From Bdellovibrionales bacterium (GTDB lineage: Bacteria > Bdellovibrionota > FAC87 > UBA2466): a stretch of DNA of 64,000 nt. Positions 8,670 through 17,864 of the stretch are shown piece by piece. A program made the translations under genes and the position numbers. Below the pieces are notes generated by a model, which saw nothing but the letters and a program-made list of their open reading frames with translations, searched no databases and was not told where the DNA came from. Numbering within the stretch: position 1 is the stretch's first letter; each line of letters begins with the position of its first letter. The stretch covers positions 1 to 64,000 of the forward strand of contig SHZA01000004.1 in assembly GCA_009692515.1 (NCBI GenBank). Direction: 5' to 3'.

Positions 8670-8756
8670 AGTAACCTTATTGTCGTATAATTTATATTAT
8701 ATCACCTCTGGAAAATAGGCCTCCAGAAGATTTAACTTTAGTCTTACTCTGCGTCT

Positions 8757-8792
8757 TTGACTTAACCCAAGGATTATATAAATTATTTAATC
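8757..8792 (+). promoter_or_regulatory. Likely icmF promoter with almost no leader
   Basis: TTGACT at 8757-8762 is a near-consensus -35 box. TATAAATTAT lies 14 to 20 bases downstream and ends a few bases before the ATG at 8793. No ribosome-binding sequence fits between box and start, so the transcript is probably leaderless or nearly so. Confidence 0.55.
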
Positions 8793-11700
8793 ATGAAGAC
8801 AAATGGAAATATCAGCTCTAGCACTTTTAGTTCAGATCGAATCGATTCGACCCCTCGGACTCGATTTATTACAGCCGCCTCCCTTTTTGATGGCCATGAT
8901 GCGGCCATCAATATTATGAGACGAATTCTTCAATCCTCAGGGGCTGAGGTCATTCATTTAGGCCACAACCGGTCTGTAGATTCTATTTTAAAGGCGGCTC
9001 TCCAAGAGGACGCACAGGCTATTGCGATTAGTAGTTACCAGGGCGGGCATGTTGAGTTTTTTAAATATATTATCGACCGCTTAAAAAAAGAGGGCTTAGG
9101 GCATATTAAAGTTTTTGGAGGCGGCGGAGGCACCATCACCCCTACCGAAATTTTAGACTTAGAAAAATATGGCGTAAAAAAAATATACTCGCCCCAAGAT
9201 GGCAGAGCCTTAGGCCTTCAGGGAATTATCGACGATATGATCACCCATTCCAAGGGCCATCCCTTCCAACAGATCGATTGGGACCACCTAAAGGATTTTA
9301 CGAAAAGCCCCAAGGCCCTTGCCCAGGCCTTAACCTGTCTTGAACTCGGAGATGCTGCCTTTCAAGACCCCTCTTTTACAGAGAAACGGGTCTATTTAAA
9401 ATCACTGCGCCAAACCATGGCGAGTGCGTCGGGAAAAGCAACCGTTGTAGGACTCACAGGGCCTGGAGGCGCTGGAAAATCAAGTCTCACCGATGAATTG
9501 GTACTGAGGGTTTTAGAGGAGGACAGCTCGGCTCGAGTGGCGGTACTAGCGATTGATCCCTCTAGACGAAAAACAGGAGGGGCTCTTTTAGGCGACCGAT
9601 TGAGAATGAATAGTCTCTCTAGTGACAGAACCTTTATGAGGTCTTTTGCAACGAGACAGGCGAATGCTTCACTTTCTGAAGGGACTAAAGAGGCGATTGC
9701 TCTTTATAAGGCGGCGGGCTTTGATTGGATCTTTGTAGAGACTGGGGGCATTGGACAGGCCGATACCTCTATCGTCGATTTAGTTGATATTAATTTCTAT
9801 GTCATGACCGCAGAATTTGGAGCCCCCACACAGCTAGAAAAAATAAACATGCTGGATTACGCCTCTATTATTGTAATCAATAAATTTGAAAAAAAGGGTT
9901 CTCTGGATGCTTTAACCGAGGTGAGAAAACAATTTCGTCGTAATCACAGAGAATTTGAAAAACTTGATCCCAGCCTTTATCCTGTCTTTGGAACCATTGC
10001 TTCACGATTTGCCGATCCCGGAGTTGATGCCGCCTTTGCCCATTTATTAAAAATAAAAAAATCGGATACCAAACGAATTCCGCTGGCGACTCCTCTCACG
10101 GTGCTGAATCCTTTTTCCTATTCCATTGTCCCTAAAGATAGAACCCAATATTTATTAGAGATTGCAAAAACGGTTAGAGGCTATCACGAGACTAGCCACA
10201 GGGAATGTCAGACTGTAACTAAAATTGAGGGTTACCAACATTTAATAGAGGACCCTGCCCTTTCTGCGTCGGTCAAACATGAAGTAGAAACCGCCCTTCA
10301 AAAAGAGAGAGCAGGATTATCCCCTTCAACTCAGGGTCTATTAAGAGACTACCCTAAGATGGCGGAGAGATACCGAGGAGATTCCTTTGACTATCAGGTG
10401 AGAAACCAAAATTTTTCTGTGCCTCTTTACCATGAATCCTTAAGCCATAATAAGATCAGGAAAATTAGTTTGCCTAATTTTAGAAGCCAAAGCGATCTAC
10501 TCCATTTTCTTTATTCGGAAAATTTACCAGGGTATTTCCCATTCACTGCAGGAGTTTTTCCATTCAAAAGAACCGAGGAGGATCCTAAGCGCATGTTTGC
10601 CGGCGAAGGAACGCCTACTAAAACCAACAAACGATTTCATTTACTCTGTGAAGGAGAAAAGGCCAAGCGACTTTCCACCGCCTTTGATAGTGTGACATTA
10701 TATGGAGAAAATCCCGACGAGCGCCCCGATATTTTCGGGAAAATTGGCGAGAGTGGCGTGAGTGTTTGTACTTTAGACGATGCTAAAAAACTTTATTCGC
10801 GCTTTGATCTTTCAGATCCCACCGTATCGGTATCGATGACTATTAATGGTCCGGCACCCATTCTTCTAGCCTTTTACTTTAATGCGGCTATCGACCAGCA
10901 GGTGGACCAATTTGTCATTCGCGAGCAACGGCAGCCATCAGATTCAGAATACTCCCAGATCAAAGAGACCACCTTGAGATCGGTGCGCGGAACAGTACAG
11001 GCCGATATTCTTAAGGAGGACCAGGCGCAAAACACCTGCATCTTCTCCATTGAGTTTGCACTTCGTATGATGGGTGATATTCAACAATATTTTATCAACC
11101 ATCAGATTAAAAATTACTACTCGGTGAGTATCAGCGGTTATCACATTGCAGAGGCTGGGGCCAATCCTATCTCTCAATTAGCCTTCACTTTGAGTAATGG
11201 TTTTACCTTTGCCGAGTACTACCTTTCTAGGGGAATGAAGATCGATGATTTTGCGGCTAATTTCAGTTTCTTTTTCTCTACCAGTTTAGATGCTGAATAT
11301 ACGGTGATTGGCCGAGTGGCTCGACGCATTTGGGCGATTGCTATGAGAGATCGATATGGAGCTAATGATCGCAGCCAAAAATTAAAATACCACATTCAAA
11401 CCTCTGGAAGATCCTTGCATGCACAGGAGATCTCCTTCAACGACATCCGTACGACTCTACAAGCGGTGATTGCCTATTTTGATAATTGTAATTCACTCCA
11501 CACCAATGCCTATGATGAGGCGGTCACAACTCCCACAGAGGAGAGTGTGAGAAGAGCGATGGCCATCCAACTTATAATTGCTAAAGAACTGGGCTGGGCA
11601 AAAAATGAAAATCCGCTACAGGGCAGTTTTTTTATAAACGAACTTACCGATCTTGTAGAGGAGGCGGTATTAAAAGAATTTGAGAAGATCTCAGTACGCG

Positions 11701-12092
11701 GTGGAGTTTTAGGCGCTATGGAGACCCAGTACCAACGATCACAGATCCAAGAGGAATCGCTGTACTATGAACATTTAAAACATTCTGGAGAGCTACCCCT
11801 CATCGGCGTGAACTCCTTTTTAAATCCAAATACCACCGATAGCTCCCCCTCCTTTCCTAGTGAAATTACCCGAGCCACCTATACTGAAAAAAATGAACAG
11901 ATTACTAATTTACGAGCCTTTGAAAAACTTCACAGTCACGAGGCGCCACAGGCACTAAAAAAACTAAAAGAGACCGCGAGAAAAGGTGAGAATATATTTG
12001 AGGTTCTCATGGAGGCGGCCAGAGTTTGTTCGCTTGGGCAAATGAGTCACGCTCTTTATGAGGTCGGCGGGCAATACCGAAGAGGTATCTAA
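8793..12092 (+). CDS. icmF: Fused isobutyryl-CoA mutase
   Basis: Adenosylcobalamin enzyme interconverting isobutyryl-CoA and n-butyryl-CoA (sometimes related acyl-CoAs), fused to its own GTPase chaperone. The 1099 residues show all three parts in order. First is a B12-binding domain with SLFDGHD (H35 as lower axial ligand) and SYQGGH near residue 90. Next is a MeaB-like GTPase with P-loop GPGGAGKS near 223-230, AIDPSRRKTGGALLGDR near 255 and ETGGIGQADTS near 316. Last is the substrate-binding TIM barrel from about residue 560, with IAEAGANPISQLAFTL near 785. Length matches the IcmF family and no part is broken. It stands alone, divergent from rnd. It implies cobalamin uptake or synthesis in the host and acyl-CoA metabolism of branched fatty or amino acids. 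Confidence 0.95.
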   Translation: MKTNGNISSSTFSSDRIDSTPRTRFITAASLFDGHDAAINIMRRILQSSGAEVIHLGHNRSVDSILKAALQEDAQAIAISSYQGGHVEFFKYIIDRLKKEGLGHIKVFGGGGGTITPTEILDLEKYGVKKIYSPQDGRALGLQGIIDDMITHSKGHPFQQIDWDHLKDFTKSPKALAQALTCLELGDAAFQDPSFTEKRVYLKSLRQTMASASGKATVVGLTGPGGAGKSSLTDELVLRVLEEDSSARVAVLAIDPSRRKTGGALLGDRLRMNSLSSDRTFMRSFATRQANASLSEGTKEAIALYKAAGFDWIFVETGGIGQADTSIVDLVDINFYVMTAEFGAPTQLEKINMLDYASIIVINKFEKKGSLDALTEVRKQFRRNHREFEKLDPSLYPVFGTIASRFADPGVDAAFAHLLKIKKSDTKRIPLATPLTVLNPFSYSIVPKDRTQYLLEIAKTVRGYHETSHRECQTVTKIEGYQHLIEDPALSASVKHEVETALQKERAGLSPSTQGLLRDYPKMAERYRGDSFDYQVRNQNFSVPLYHESLSHNKIRKISLPNFRSQSDLLHFLYSENLPGYFPFTAGVFPFKRTEEDPKRMFAGEGTPTKTNKRFHLLCEGEKAKRLSTAFDSVTLYGENPDERPDIFGKIGESGVSVCTLDDAKKLYSRFDLSDPTVSVSMTINGPAPILLAFYFNAAIDQQVDQFVIREQRQPSDSEYSQIKETTLRSVRGTVQADILKEDQAQNTCIFSIEFALRMMGDIQQYFINHQIKNYYSVSISGYHIAEAGANPISQLAFTLSNGFTFAEYYLSRGMKIDDFAANFSFFFSTSLDAEYTVIGRVARRIWAIAMRDRYGANDRSQKLKYHIQTSGRSLHAQEISFNDIRTTLQAVIAYFDNCNSLHTNAYDEAVTTPTEESVRRAMAIQLIIAKELGWAKNENPLQGSFFINELTDLVEEAVLKEFEKISVRGGVLGAMETQYQRSQIQEESLYYEHLKHSGELPLIGVNSFLNPNTTDSSPSFPSEITRATYTEKNEQITNLRAFEKLHSHEAPQALKKLKETARKGENIFEVLMEAARVCSLGQMSHALYEVGGQYRRGI

Positions 12093-12170
12093 CTATTCGG
12101 GGCAGGTATATGGATTTAATATTCTCATCGGTGGTTATTCTTATTAGTAATAATCGATTCAAATCGGAAA

Positions 12171-13304
12171 TTAAAATTCCTTTTCTAACCATTTCTGTAT
12201 GGGAGCAAATTGAGTTTCATAATTCCATTCAGTTTTAATTTTATCTAAACTCAGTTGTGTCATCTCATTCAATTTTTCTGGATGTGCTAGCAACTGACCA
12301 ATGGTTTCGGCAATACTTTCTGCAGATTCGGGATTACAACTTTTTCCAAATCCTGGCTTTTCAAAAAAATGGGTCCACTCTGCGGAATCATTTATCAACA
12401 AAGGAAGTCCACAGGCCATATAATCAAAGGGTTTATTAGAGGCACCCACCATAGGCTCTCTAAAATTTCTATCAAAGAGCGCAATTCCCAAATCACAACT
12501 ACGAGTTTTTTCAAAGAGTGGATCAAGAGAAAGTGCTCCGTAATAGATGACTCTAGATCCTACACCAAGCTCCTTAGCCTTTGCTAATAGCTGATCTACA
12601 AAACCGGGAAAGCTTAAAGTTTCATACCCTGCAAACTGCAATGTGACAGACTTAGGTAACAACGCTAATGCCTGCACCAAAGTCATCGGTAGCAGCGTTG
12701 GAATTAGAGATCCGTGATACCACAGTTTAAATTCCCCTTCCGACGACCTCGTGTTTTGATAGGCCCGTGCCCTTAGCGGCATGTTGTGACAAATTTGAAT
12801 ATTAGACCTAGAAAAAACTCGCTGAAATAATTGAGCCCGTTCAATTTGGGGAAAGACGCAAAATTTGGCTTTATGAGAAAGCTGCCTTCGTGTCCAATGA
12901 AGCCCTTTCATAAAGAGTGAGGTTGGAGCTTCAGGGCTATCATGTTCATGATAAATGACCTGGGTGCCTAGCCATTCGGCCGCTATCCATCCTATGGGAC
13001 AGGAAAAAATATCGGACACATAAACACAGGCGTAATCTGAAAATACAATCTCTTTAAACGTTTTAAAACAATACCAAGCATAATGAAGTTTCTGTTTTAA
13101 TCCCGGATAACAAAACTGTGCCAGCTCCACTTTTATATTCTTATGAGGTGGGAATGTAATCGTCTGTGATCCTAAAGCCCCCGTCCCCATAAACTTTACC
13201 TGCCAGCCGGCATCGGCTAAAAGCCGCGAGCTATTTTCCAATGGCGGAAATCCAGCAGGATTCGTATATTGAATATAGAGAATTTTTTTTTGTTTATCTT
13301 TCAT
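12171..13304 (-). CDS. Glycosyltransferase, GT4-like (GT-B fold)
   Basis: A 377-residue cytoplasmic or membrane-associated sugar transferase. The N-terminal half begins ILYIQYTNP and has SSRLLADAGWQVKFMG, typical of a GT-B acceptor domain. The C-terminal half has the donor-site pattern FREPMVGASNKPFDYMACGLPLL, where the conserved glutamate and the K-x-x-(D/E)-x-M-A-x-G-x-P run are GT4 hallmarks. It starts four bases after rodA and ends the mreC-mreD-mrdA-rodA unit, so it is probably co-transcribed with the rod-shape genes. A link to wall or envelope glycan assembly is inference; substrate unknown. Confidence 0.8.
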   Translation of the reverse strand: MKDKQKKILYIQYTNPAGFPPLENSSRLLADAGWQVKFMGTGALGSQTITFPPHKNIKVELAQFCYPGLKQKLHYAWYCFKTFKEIVFSDYACVYVSDIFSCPIGWIAAEWLGTQVIYHEHDSPEAPTSLFMKGLHWTRRQLSHKAKFCVFPQIERAQLFQRVFSRSNIQICHNMPLRARAYQNTRSSEGEFKLWYHGSLIPTLLPMTLVQALALLPKSVTLQFAGYETLSFPGFVDQLLAKAKELGVGSRVIYYGALSLDPLFEKTRSCDLGIALFDRNFREPMVGASNKPFDYMACGLPLLINDSAEWTHFFEKPGFGKSCNPESAESIAETIGQLLAHPEKLNEMTQLSLDKIKTEWNYETQFAPIQKWLEKEF

Positions 13305-13307
13305 CTT

Positions 13308-14402
13308 TTAAAAAATATATTTTTTCCGACTGATATTTAATAATAGGCCGGTGACTAACATAAAAGTTAAGAGCGAGGATCCGCCATAACTAAAAAAGGG
13401 TAAGGTTACACCCACTATAGGCAATACCCCTATAACCATTCCAATATTAATAAATACATGCCAAAACATAATAGAGGTCAAACCAAAGGCCAGAAGCATT
13501 TCATACTTTCCACGTGCCCTAGCCACGGTCCGAAAGGAGTAAAAACAATAGGAAATATAAAGTGCCAATAGAAGAATGCCTCCTACAAAGCCACGCTCCT
13601 CTGCAAAAACGGAAAATATAAAGTCGGTCTGCTGCTCTGGAATAAAATTAAGCTGGGACTGAGTTCCTTTTAAATAGCCCTTTCCAAATATTTGTCCCGA
13701 CCCCACGGCAATTTTACACTGAAGGGCGTTGTAACCTGTAGCCCTAGGATCTCTTTCGGGATCGATAAAGGTTTTCACTCTCTCCCGCTGATAATCATGC
13801 AGCACAAACCGATAGGCTAAGGGCACAGTGATCAGACCTATTATAATAACGAACAATAAGGATCTCCAATCTACACGCACAAACAAAACCATCAATCCGG
13901 CCGTCAAAAAGACGATCCCGCCTGTCCCCATGTCGGGCTGCTTTAATATTAAAAGAAAATAGGGAAACACAAAGGCGGCAGGAATAAAAAGTTGCTTCAA
14001 CGTATAGGGGCCACCTTTTTTCTCATCCGCAAAAAATTTAGCCAGAGTCATTACAATACTTATTTTCGCTAATTCAGAGGGCTGAAGATGGAAAAATCCT
14101 AAATTAAACCAACGCGAACTTCCTTTGGCATCATGACCAATCACCAAAACCAGGCCTAACATTATTAGAACTATTCCATAGGAGAGATAGGACATCTTCT
14201 CGATAATTTCAGAATCGATAAAAACTAAAATCGTAATCATCACAAGTCCAACGGCAAAATAAATGAGCTGACTTTTATAAAGACCATAAAGACCGGGGCC
14301 CCTTGCCGCACTATAAAGTGTGATCACTCCTACTAAAAAAAGGAGAAACATCGAGATGATAAGTCCCAGATTGAATGTTTTTATGACGGGTTGAGATTCC
14401 AT
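13308..14402 (-). CDS. rodA: Rod-shape SEDS peptidoglycan glycosyltransferase RodA
   Basis: Inner-membrane SEDS polymerase that extends glycan strands from lipid II during side-wall growth, paired with PBP2. The 364 residues have about ten membrane segments and SEDS signatures: ARGSSRWFNLG-like DAKGSSRWFNLG near residue 90, HLQPSELAKIS near 103, ERDPRATGYN near 217 and the C-terminal FFSYGGSSLL. The gene starts 14 bases after mrdA and precedes a glycosyltransferase. RodA rather than FtsW is supported by the neighbours mreC, mreD and mrdA. Confidence 0.95.
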   Translation of the reverse strand: MESQPVIKTFNLGLIISMFLLFLVGVITLYSAARGPGLYGLYKSQLIYFAVGLVMITILVFIDSEIIEKMSYLSYGIVLIMLGLVLVIGHDAKGSSRWFNLGFFHLQPSELAKISIVMTLAKFFADEKKGGPYTLKQLFIPAAFVFPYFLLILKQPDMGTGGIVFLTAGLMVLFVRVDWRSLLFVIIIGLITVPLAYRFVLHDYQRERVKTFIDPERDPRATGYNALQCKIAVGSGQIFGKGYLKGTQSQLNFIPEQQTDFIFSVFAEERGFVGGILLLALYISYCFYSFRTVARARGKYEMLLAFGLTSIMFWHVFINIGMVIGVLPIVGVTLPFFSYGGSSLLTFMLVTGLLLNISRKKYIF

Positions 14403-14416
14403 AATTTTGCCAGCCC

Positions 14417-16393
14417 TTATTCTATTGGACCTGCATCGCCCCCTTCTCCATCTATCTCTTCAACCTCTTTTGGAGGGGAGGAGAGTTTTGTTTTTAGCTG
14501 AGTCCCCTCTACTGGATTTGGGATGGTGTTCTCTAAAGATTCAGGAGTCTGTAGTTTATCAAAATAGGCCTCGATGACAGCTCTTGCTATCGGTGCCGCT
14601 GCCGTTCCATGACAAGCATGTTCTGCAATGACTGCGACCGCAATTTCTGGATTTTCCCTTGGCGCGTACCCTACAAACCACCCATGATGGCGATCTTTAA
14701 TAGGCATGGCTTCACATTTTTTTTTCATGATGTCTGTGAAAGCTCTGACCTGTGCAGTTCCCGTTTTTCCAGAAATCGGTATTTTTTTACTATGCCCACT
14801 CACGATGGCTGTGCCTCCAGGGGCATTAGCGACCTGGAATAAACCCTCTTTAACTGCATCAAAAACCTCTTGCGGAATTTCAATCTTGCGCTTTAGCTCA
14901 GGATGAAATTCTTTAATCATCTCGCCACTTCTGTTTTCTATTTTTTTAACAAGATAAGGTTTATAAAGAAACCCTCCATTACCAATGGCCGCATAGGCAT
15001 TGGCAAGCTGAATAGGGGTCGCAGACACATAACCCTGTCCGATAGAAATACTTAAGGTCTCACCTGGGTGCCAACTCTCATGAAAGCGATCCAGTTTCCA
15101 CTGAACATCTGGAATTAACCCTCTTTGCTCTCCGGCCATTTTAATTTCTGTAGGTTGGCCTAAACCAAATAGCCTTGCGTACTTAGCAATTAAATCGGGT
15201 CCAAGGGAAATCCCAATATTATAAAAAAAGACATCGCAGGATTCTCGAATCGATTTTATAAAGTCTGTAGGACCATGCGCCTTCCAGCAACTAAATCGAC
15301 GATTTCCAAACGGCATGGAGCCGCTGCAATAATGGGATGTTTTTCTACTAGCCTTTCCTTCAGCCATGGCAGCCATCGCCATAAATACTTTAAAGGTAGA
15401 TCCTGGAGGATAGATGTCCTGAATGGCTCTGTTTCTAAGGGGTCTATCTTTATTATCTCTAAGGTTGGCCCACATTTTACTATTGATCTCCCTTGCTGAT
15501 ATTTTTTCGGGATCAAAACTGGGAGCATTCACTAAGGCTAAGACCTCTCCACTGCGAGGATCTATGGCAACCACAGAACCATTAAAATTACGAGACTTCA
15601 ATGCCTCGGCGGCCACCACTTCAAGATCAACGTCTAACGTTAGATATAAATTATTTCCAGGCACCGGCTCTGTCTGAGCGACAAAACCAAATAATTTTTC
15701 AGCCCCTTCAATTTTTTTCCTGCGTCCCCTAGAATCAACCTCTACGTAGCCAATTCCGTTGACCCCGCGAAGCTCTGAATCGTAGTAACGCTCTAATCCC
15801 ATTCGCCCAATGTAATCACCCGATTGGATCAGCTTTTTAGAGTCTTGCTGCAAATCTCTAGCATCCACTTCACTAATATGACCCAGTAATTGAGCCGCTA
15901 AATCCTTAAAAGGATATCTCCTTTGCACTATCGACTCGATATCTATTCCTTCAAAAATGGGATTTGCGGTTTCAACTGCAGCAATAATATCTTTAGAGAC
16001 ATCTGACTTTAAAAGTAATGGCACATAGCTACGCACTCGACCTATCTTTTCAAGCCTCTTAGCCATTTCCTCTTTATTATAATTTAAGGTATTAGCTAAC
16101 CGTTCCATGTTTTCAGGATCATTTTTTAAAAATTGTGTGAGTGCCACGACATCAAAAGCGGCCCGATTATCAACGATTACCTTTCCATTACGATCAAAAA
16201 TAATACCTCGAGTAGGAAGCAATTTCTCATTTTTTAAACGATTAGATTCCGAGAACATTCTTAGGGCACTGCCCTTAAGAATCTGCAGATAAGCAAGGCG
16301 GGCGATTAACACCGAAAAACATAACAAAAGAATTAATTGAAAGGCCCAAACTCTTTGTCGAAATTCCCTGACCTCGTCCTCTCTACCTATCAT
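14417..16393 (-). CDS. mrdA: Penicillin-binding protein 2, elongation transpeptidase
   Basis: Class B PBP that cross-links peptidoglycan in the elongasome with RodA. The 658 residues start with a short cytoplasmic tail and one membrane helix (about 18-38), then a pedestal domain with LPTRGIIFDRNG near 59. The transpeptidase domain has PPGSTFK (catalytic serine near 331), SCD as the SxN-type motif near 385, and SGKTGTAQ near 545. The tail from about 620 is acidic and low in complexity. The ATG overlaps the mreD stop (ATGA), indicating coupled translation. Confidence 0.95.
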   Translation of the reverse strand: MIGREDEVREFRQRVWAFQLILLLCFSVLIARLAYLQILKGSALRMFSESNRLKNEKLLPTRGIIFDRNGKVIVDNRAAFDVVALTQFLKNDPENMERLANTLNYNKEEMAKRLEKIGRVRSYVPLLLKSDVSKDIIAAVETANPIFEGIDIESIVQRRYPFKDLAAQLLGHISEVDARDLQQDSKKLIQSGDYIGRMGLERYYDSELRGVNGIGYVEVDSRGRRKKIEGAEKLFGFVAQTEPVPGNNLYLTLDVDLEVVAAEALKSRNFNGSVVAIDPRSGEVLALVNAPSFDPEKISAREINSKMWANLRDNKDRPLRNRAIQDIYPPGSTFKVFMAMAAMAEGKASRKTSHYCSGSMPFGNRRFSCWKAHGPTDFIKSIRESCDVFFYNIGISLGPDLIAKYARLFGLGQPTEIKMAGEQRGLIPDVQWKLDRFHESWHPGETLSISIGQGYVSATPIQLANAYAAIGNGGFLYKPYLVKKIENRSGEMIKEFHPELKRKIEIPQEVFDAVKEGLFQVANAPGGTAIVSGHSKKIPISGKTGTAQVRAFTDIMKKKCEAMPIKDRHHGWFVGYAPRENPEIAVAVIAEHACHGTAAAPIARAVIEAYFDKLQTPESLENTIPNPVEGTQLKTKLSSPPKEVEEIDGEGGDAGPIE

Positions 16394-16953
16394 AAGGAGT
16401 CATCTCCAAGAGTAAGGTTCCTGGGTGGAACTTTCAGAGTGATTCTATCTAAAATGCCTAATAATGCATACGTAATAAATCCCAACACAGTATTAAGAAT
16501 AAGATTCCACAAACTCCAGTTTTCCCAAGAAAGAATTTTGAGAGACTGATCAAAGGCTTGCGCACAAAGAGGCAATAAAATTCTAGAGAAAAGGGTAACG
16601 ATAAATATTAAGCAGGCCACCGAAATAGGAGTTTGAGCATACAAAATATAGGCCACCATCTGGGCTATAAAAAATATTATCAAATAATAAACCACAAACA
16701 TTCCGATAGGGGCTGCAGAGTTCAAAGAGTAAAGATGCCCGTTAAAAAGCAGAAGAAGTAAACCCTCCCAGATATGTCTTCTCTGTCCTAGATAAATAGC
16801 TACCGGCAAAAACACATCCCAGCCTGAAAACATAGAGGGAAGGATGGCTTCAGAGGTACTTTTAAATAAAATAAGTCCTAATACAAAACTGGTCAGAAAA
16901 ACTGCATTTAAATTAGTAACTAGTTTTTTCTGATTGCTTTGGAGGAAATACAA
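16390..16953 (-). CDS. mreD: Rod-shape-determining protein MreD
   Basis: Small integral membrane partner of MreC in the elongasome. The 187 residues contain about six hydrophobic segments, with WDVFLPVAIYLGQRRH and EGLLLLLFNGHLYSL in the positions usual for MreD. The start is an unusual TTG at 16953, supported by a very strong AGGAGG six bases upstream; no in-frame ATG occurs for the next 40 codons. The gene overlaps the end of mreC by 41 bases and the start of mrdA by 4. Confidence 0.85.
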   Translation of the reverse strand: MYFLQSNQKKLVTNLNAVFLTSFVLGLILFKSTSEAILPSMFSGWDVFLPVAIYLGQRRHIWEGLLLLLFNGHLYSLNSAAPIGMFVVYYLIIFFIAQMVAYILYAQTPISVACLIFIVTLFSRILLPLCAQAFDQSLKILSWENWSLWNLILNTVLGFITYALLGILDRITLKVPPRNLTLGDDSL

Positions 16954-17746
16954 GAAACACCTCCTCTATTCGATAAATATCAATTGCACTTTTAACCGCT
17001 ATCGTTTGTAAAATTCCATTTGAATTAGGAATGACCGCAGTCACCGTTCCTACAAATAATCCCTTAGGAAAAATATGACCAAAATCGGTCGAAACTAAAA
17101 TATCATTAAGAACCACATCATCTAGCCGATCGATATATTTAAGTTTGCAACTGAGTTGTTTACTTTGTCCCGACAAAATCCCTCTAGCCCGACTGCGTTG
17201 AATAATGACATCAATATTACTAGAAGGGTCGGCTAAAGTTAAAACATCTGAATAATAGGGTGTTACCTTTTGCACGCGTCCCACTACGCCACTGGTATGA
17301 ATCACACCCATTCCTATCTGCACGCCATCTTTAGTTCCCCTATCGATGCGAAGCCCTAAAAATTCAGGAGACACATCATGGGCCACGACTCTAGCCGCTA
17401 ACAAGGTCTCTTTTTCCTTTGCCTTTAACTTTAATTCATCTTGGAATCGTTTATTTTCATATAAGATTTCATCTTGAGACAGCACTTTGCTTCGAAGAAT
17501 ATTAATTTCACCTTCTAACTCTTCATTGCGTTTCTTGGTATTCACCAAAAAGAAATAGTGATCTATTGTCTTTTTGATGCCTTGCCCCATATTTAAAACT
17601 CCAGATTGCAGGCCACCTGTGAGAGAAATGATACTGCCGTCAAGCCAAGTGGTGCGGCCTTGACGGTGAACATGGATGTAAATAGCGACGATACACGTCA
17701 GCCCTGAAAGAAGTGAAATGAAATAATATTTTCTTCCTGTAGCCAA
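16913..17746 (-). CDS. mreC: Rod-shape-determining protein MreC
   Basis: Bitopic periplasmic scaffold that activates PBP2/RodA. The 277 residues show an N-terminal membrane helix (about 9-26), a coiled-coil stretch (about 65-105, with KKRNEELEGEINILRSKV) and the beta-rich MreC core with VVGRVQKVTPYYSDVLTL near 165. The start appears to be TTG at 17746. It is the first gene of mreC-mreD-mrdA-rodA-glycosyltransferase. mreB, usually directly upstream, is replaced here by a divergent PpiD-like gene. Confidence 0.93.
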   Translation of the reverse strand: MATGRKYYFISLLSGLTCIVAIYIHVHRQGRTTWLDGSIISLTGGLQSGVLNMGQGIKKTIDHYFFLVNTKKRNEELEGEINILRSKVLSQDEILYENKRFQDELKLKAKEKETLLAARVVAHDVSPEFLGLRIDRGTKDGVQIGMGVIHTSGVVGRVQKVTPYYSDVLTLADPSSNIDVIIQRSRARGILSGQSKQLSCKLKYIDRLDDVVLNDILVSTDFGHIFPKGLFVGTVTAVIPNSNGILQTIAVKSAIDIYRIEEVFLVFPPKQSEKTSY

Positions 17747-17812
17747 GATTCTTGATTTTAGTAAGGGATCATCTTAATGTAATTTAAAAGTTTTTAACAT
17801 ATTTAAACCGAT

Positions 17813-17842
17813 TTGACTAATTGTGTTTTTAAAAATTAGTAA
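17813..17842 (+). promoter_or_regulatory. Likely promoter of the PpiD-like gene
   Basis: TTGACT at 17813-17818, a 17-18 base spacer, and TTAGTAA at 17836-17842. The inferred start of transcription falls after the GTG at 17823, so translation should start at the ATG at 17865 and not at the longer open frame. Confidence 0.5.
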
Positions 17843-17864
17843 ATTGAAAAGGATTTTACCCCCC

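Noticed and set aside
17823-17864. GTG start adding 14 residues to the PpiD-like protein
   Set aside because: No ribosome site, and a good promoter (TTGACT at 17813) places the transcription start after it.
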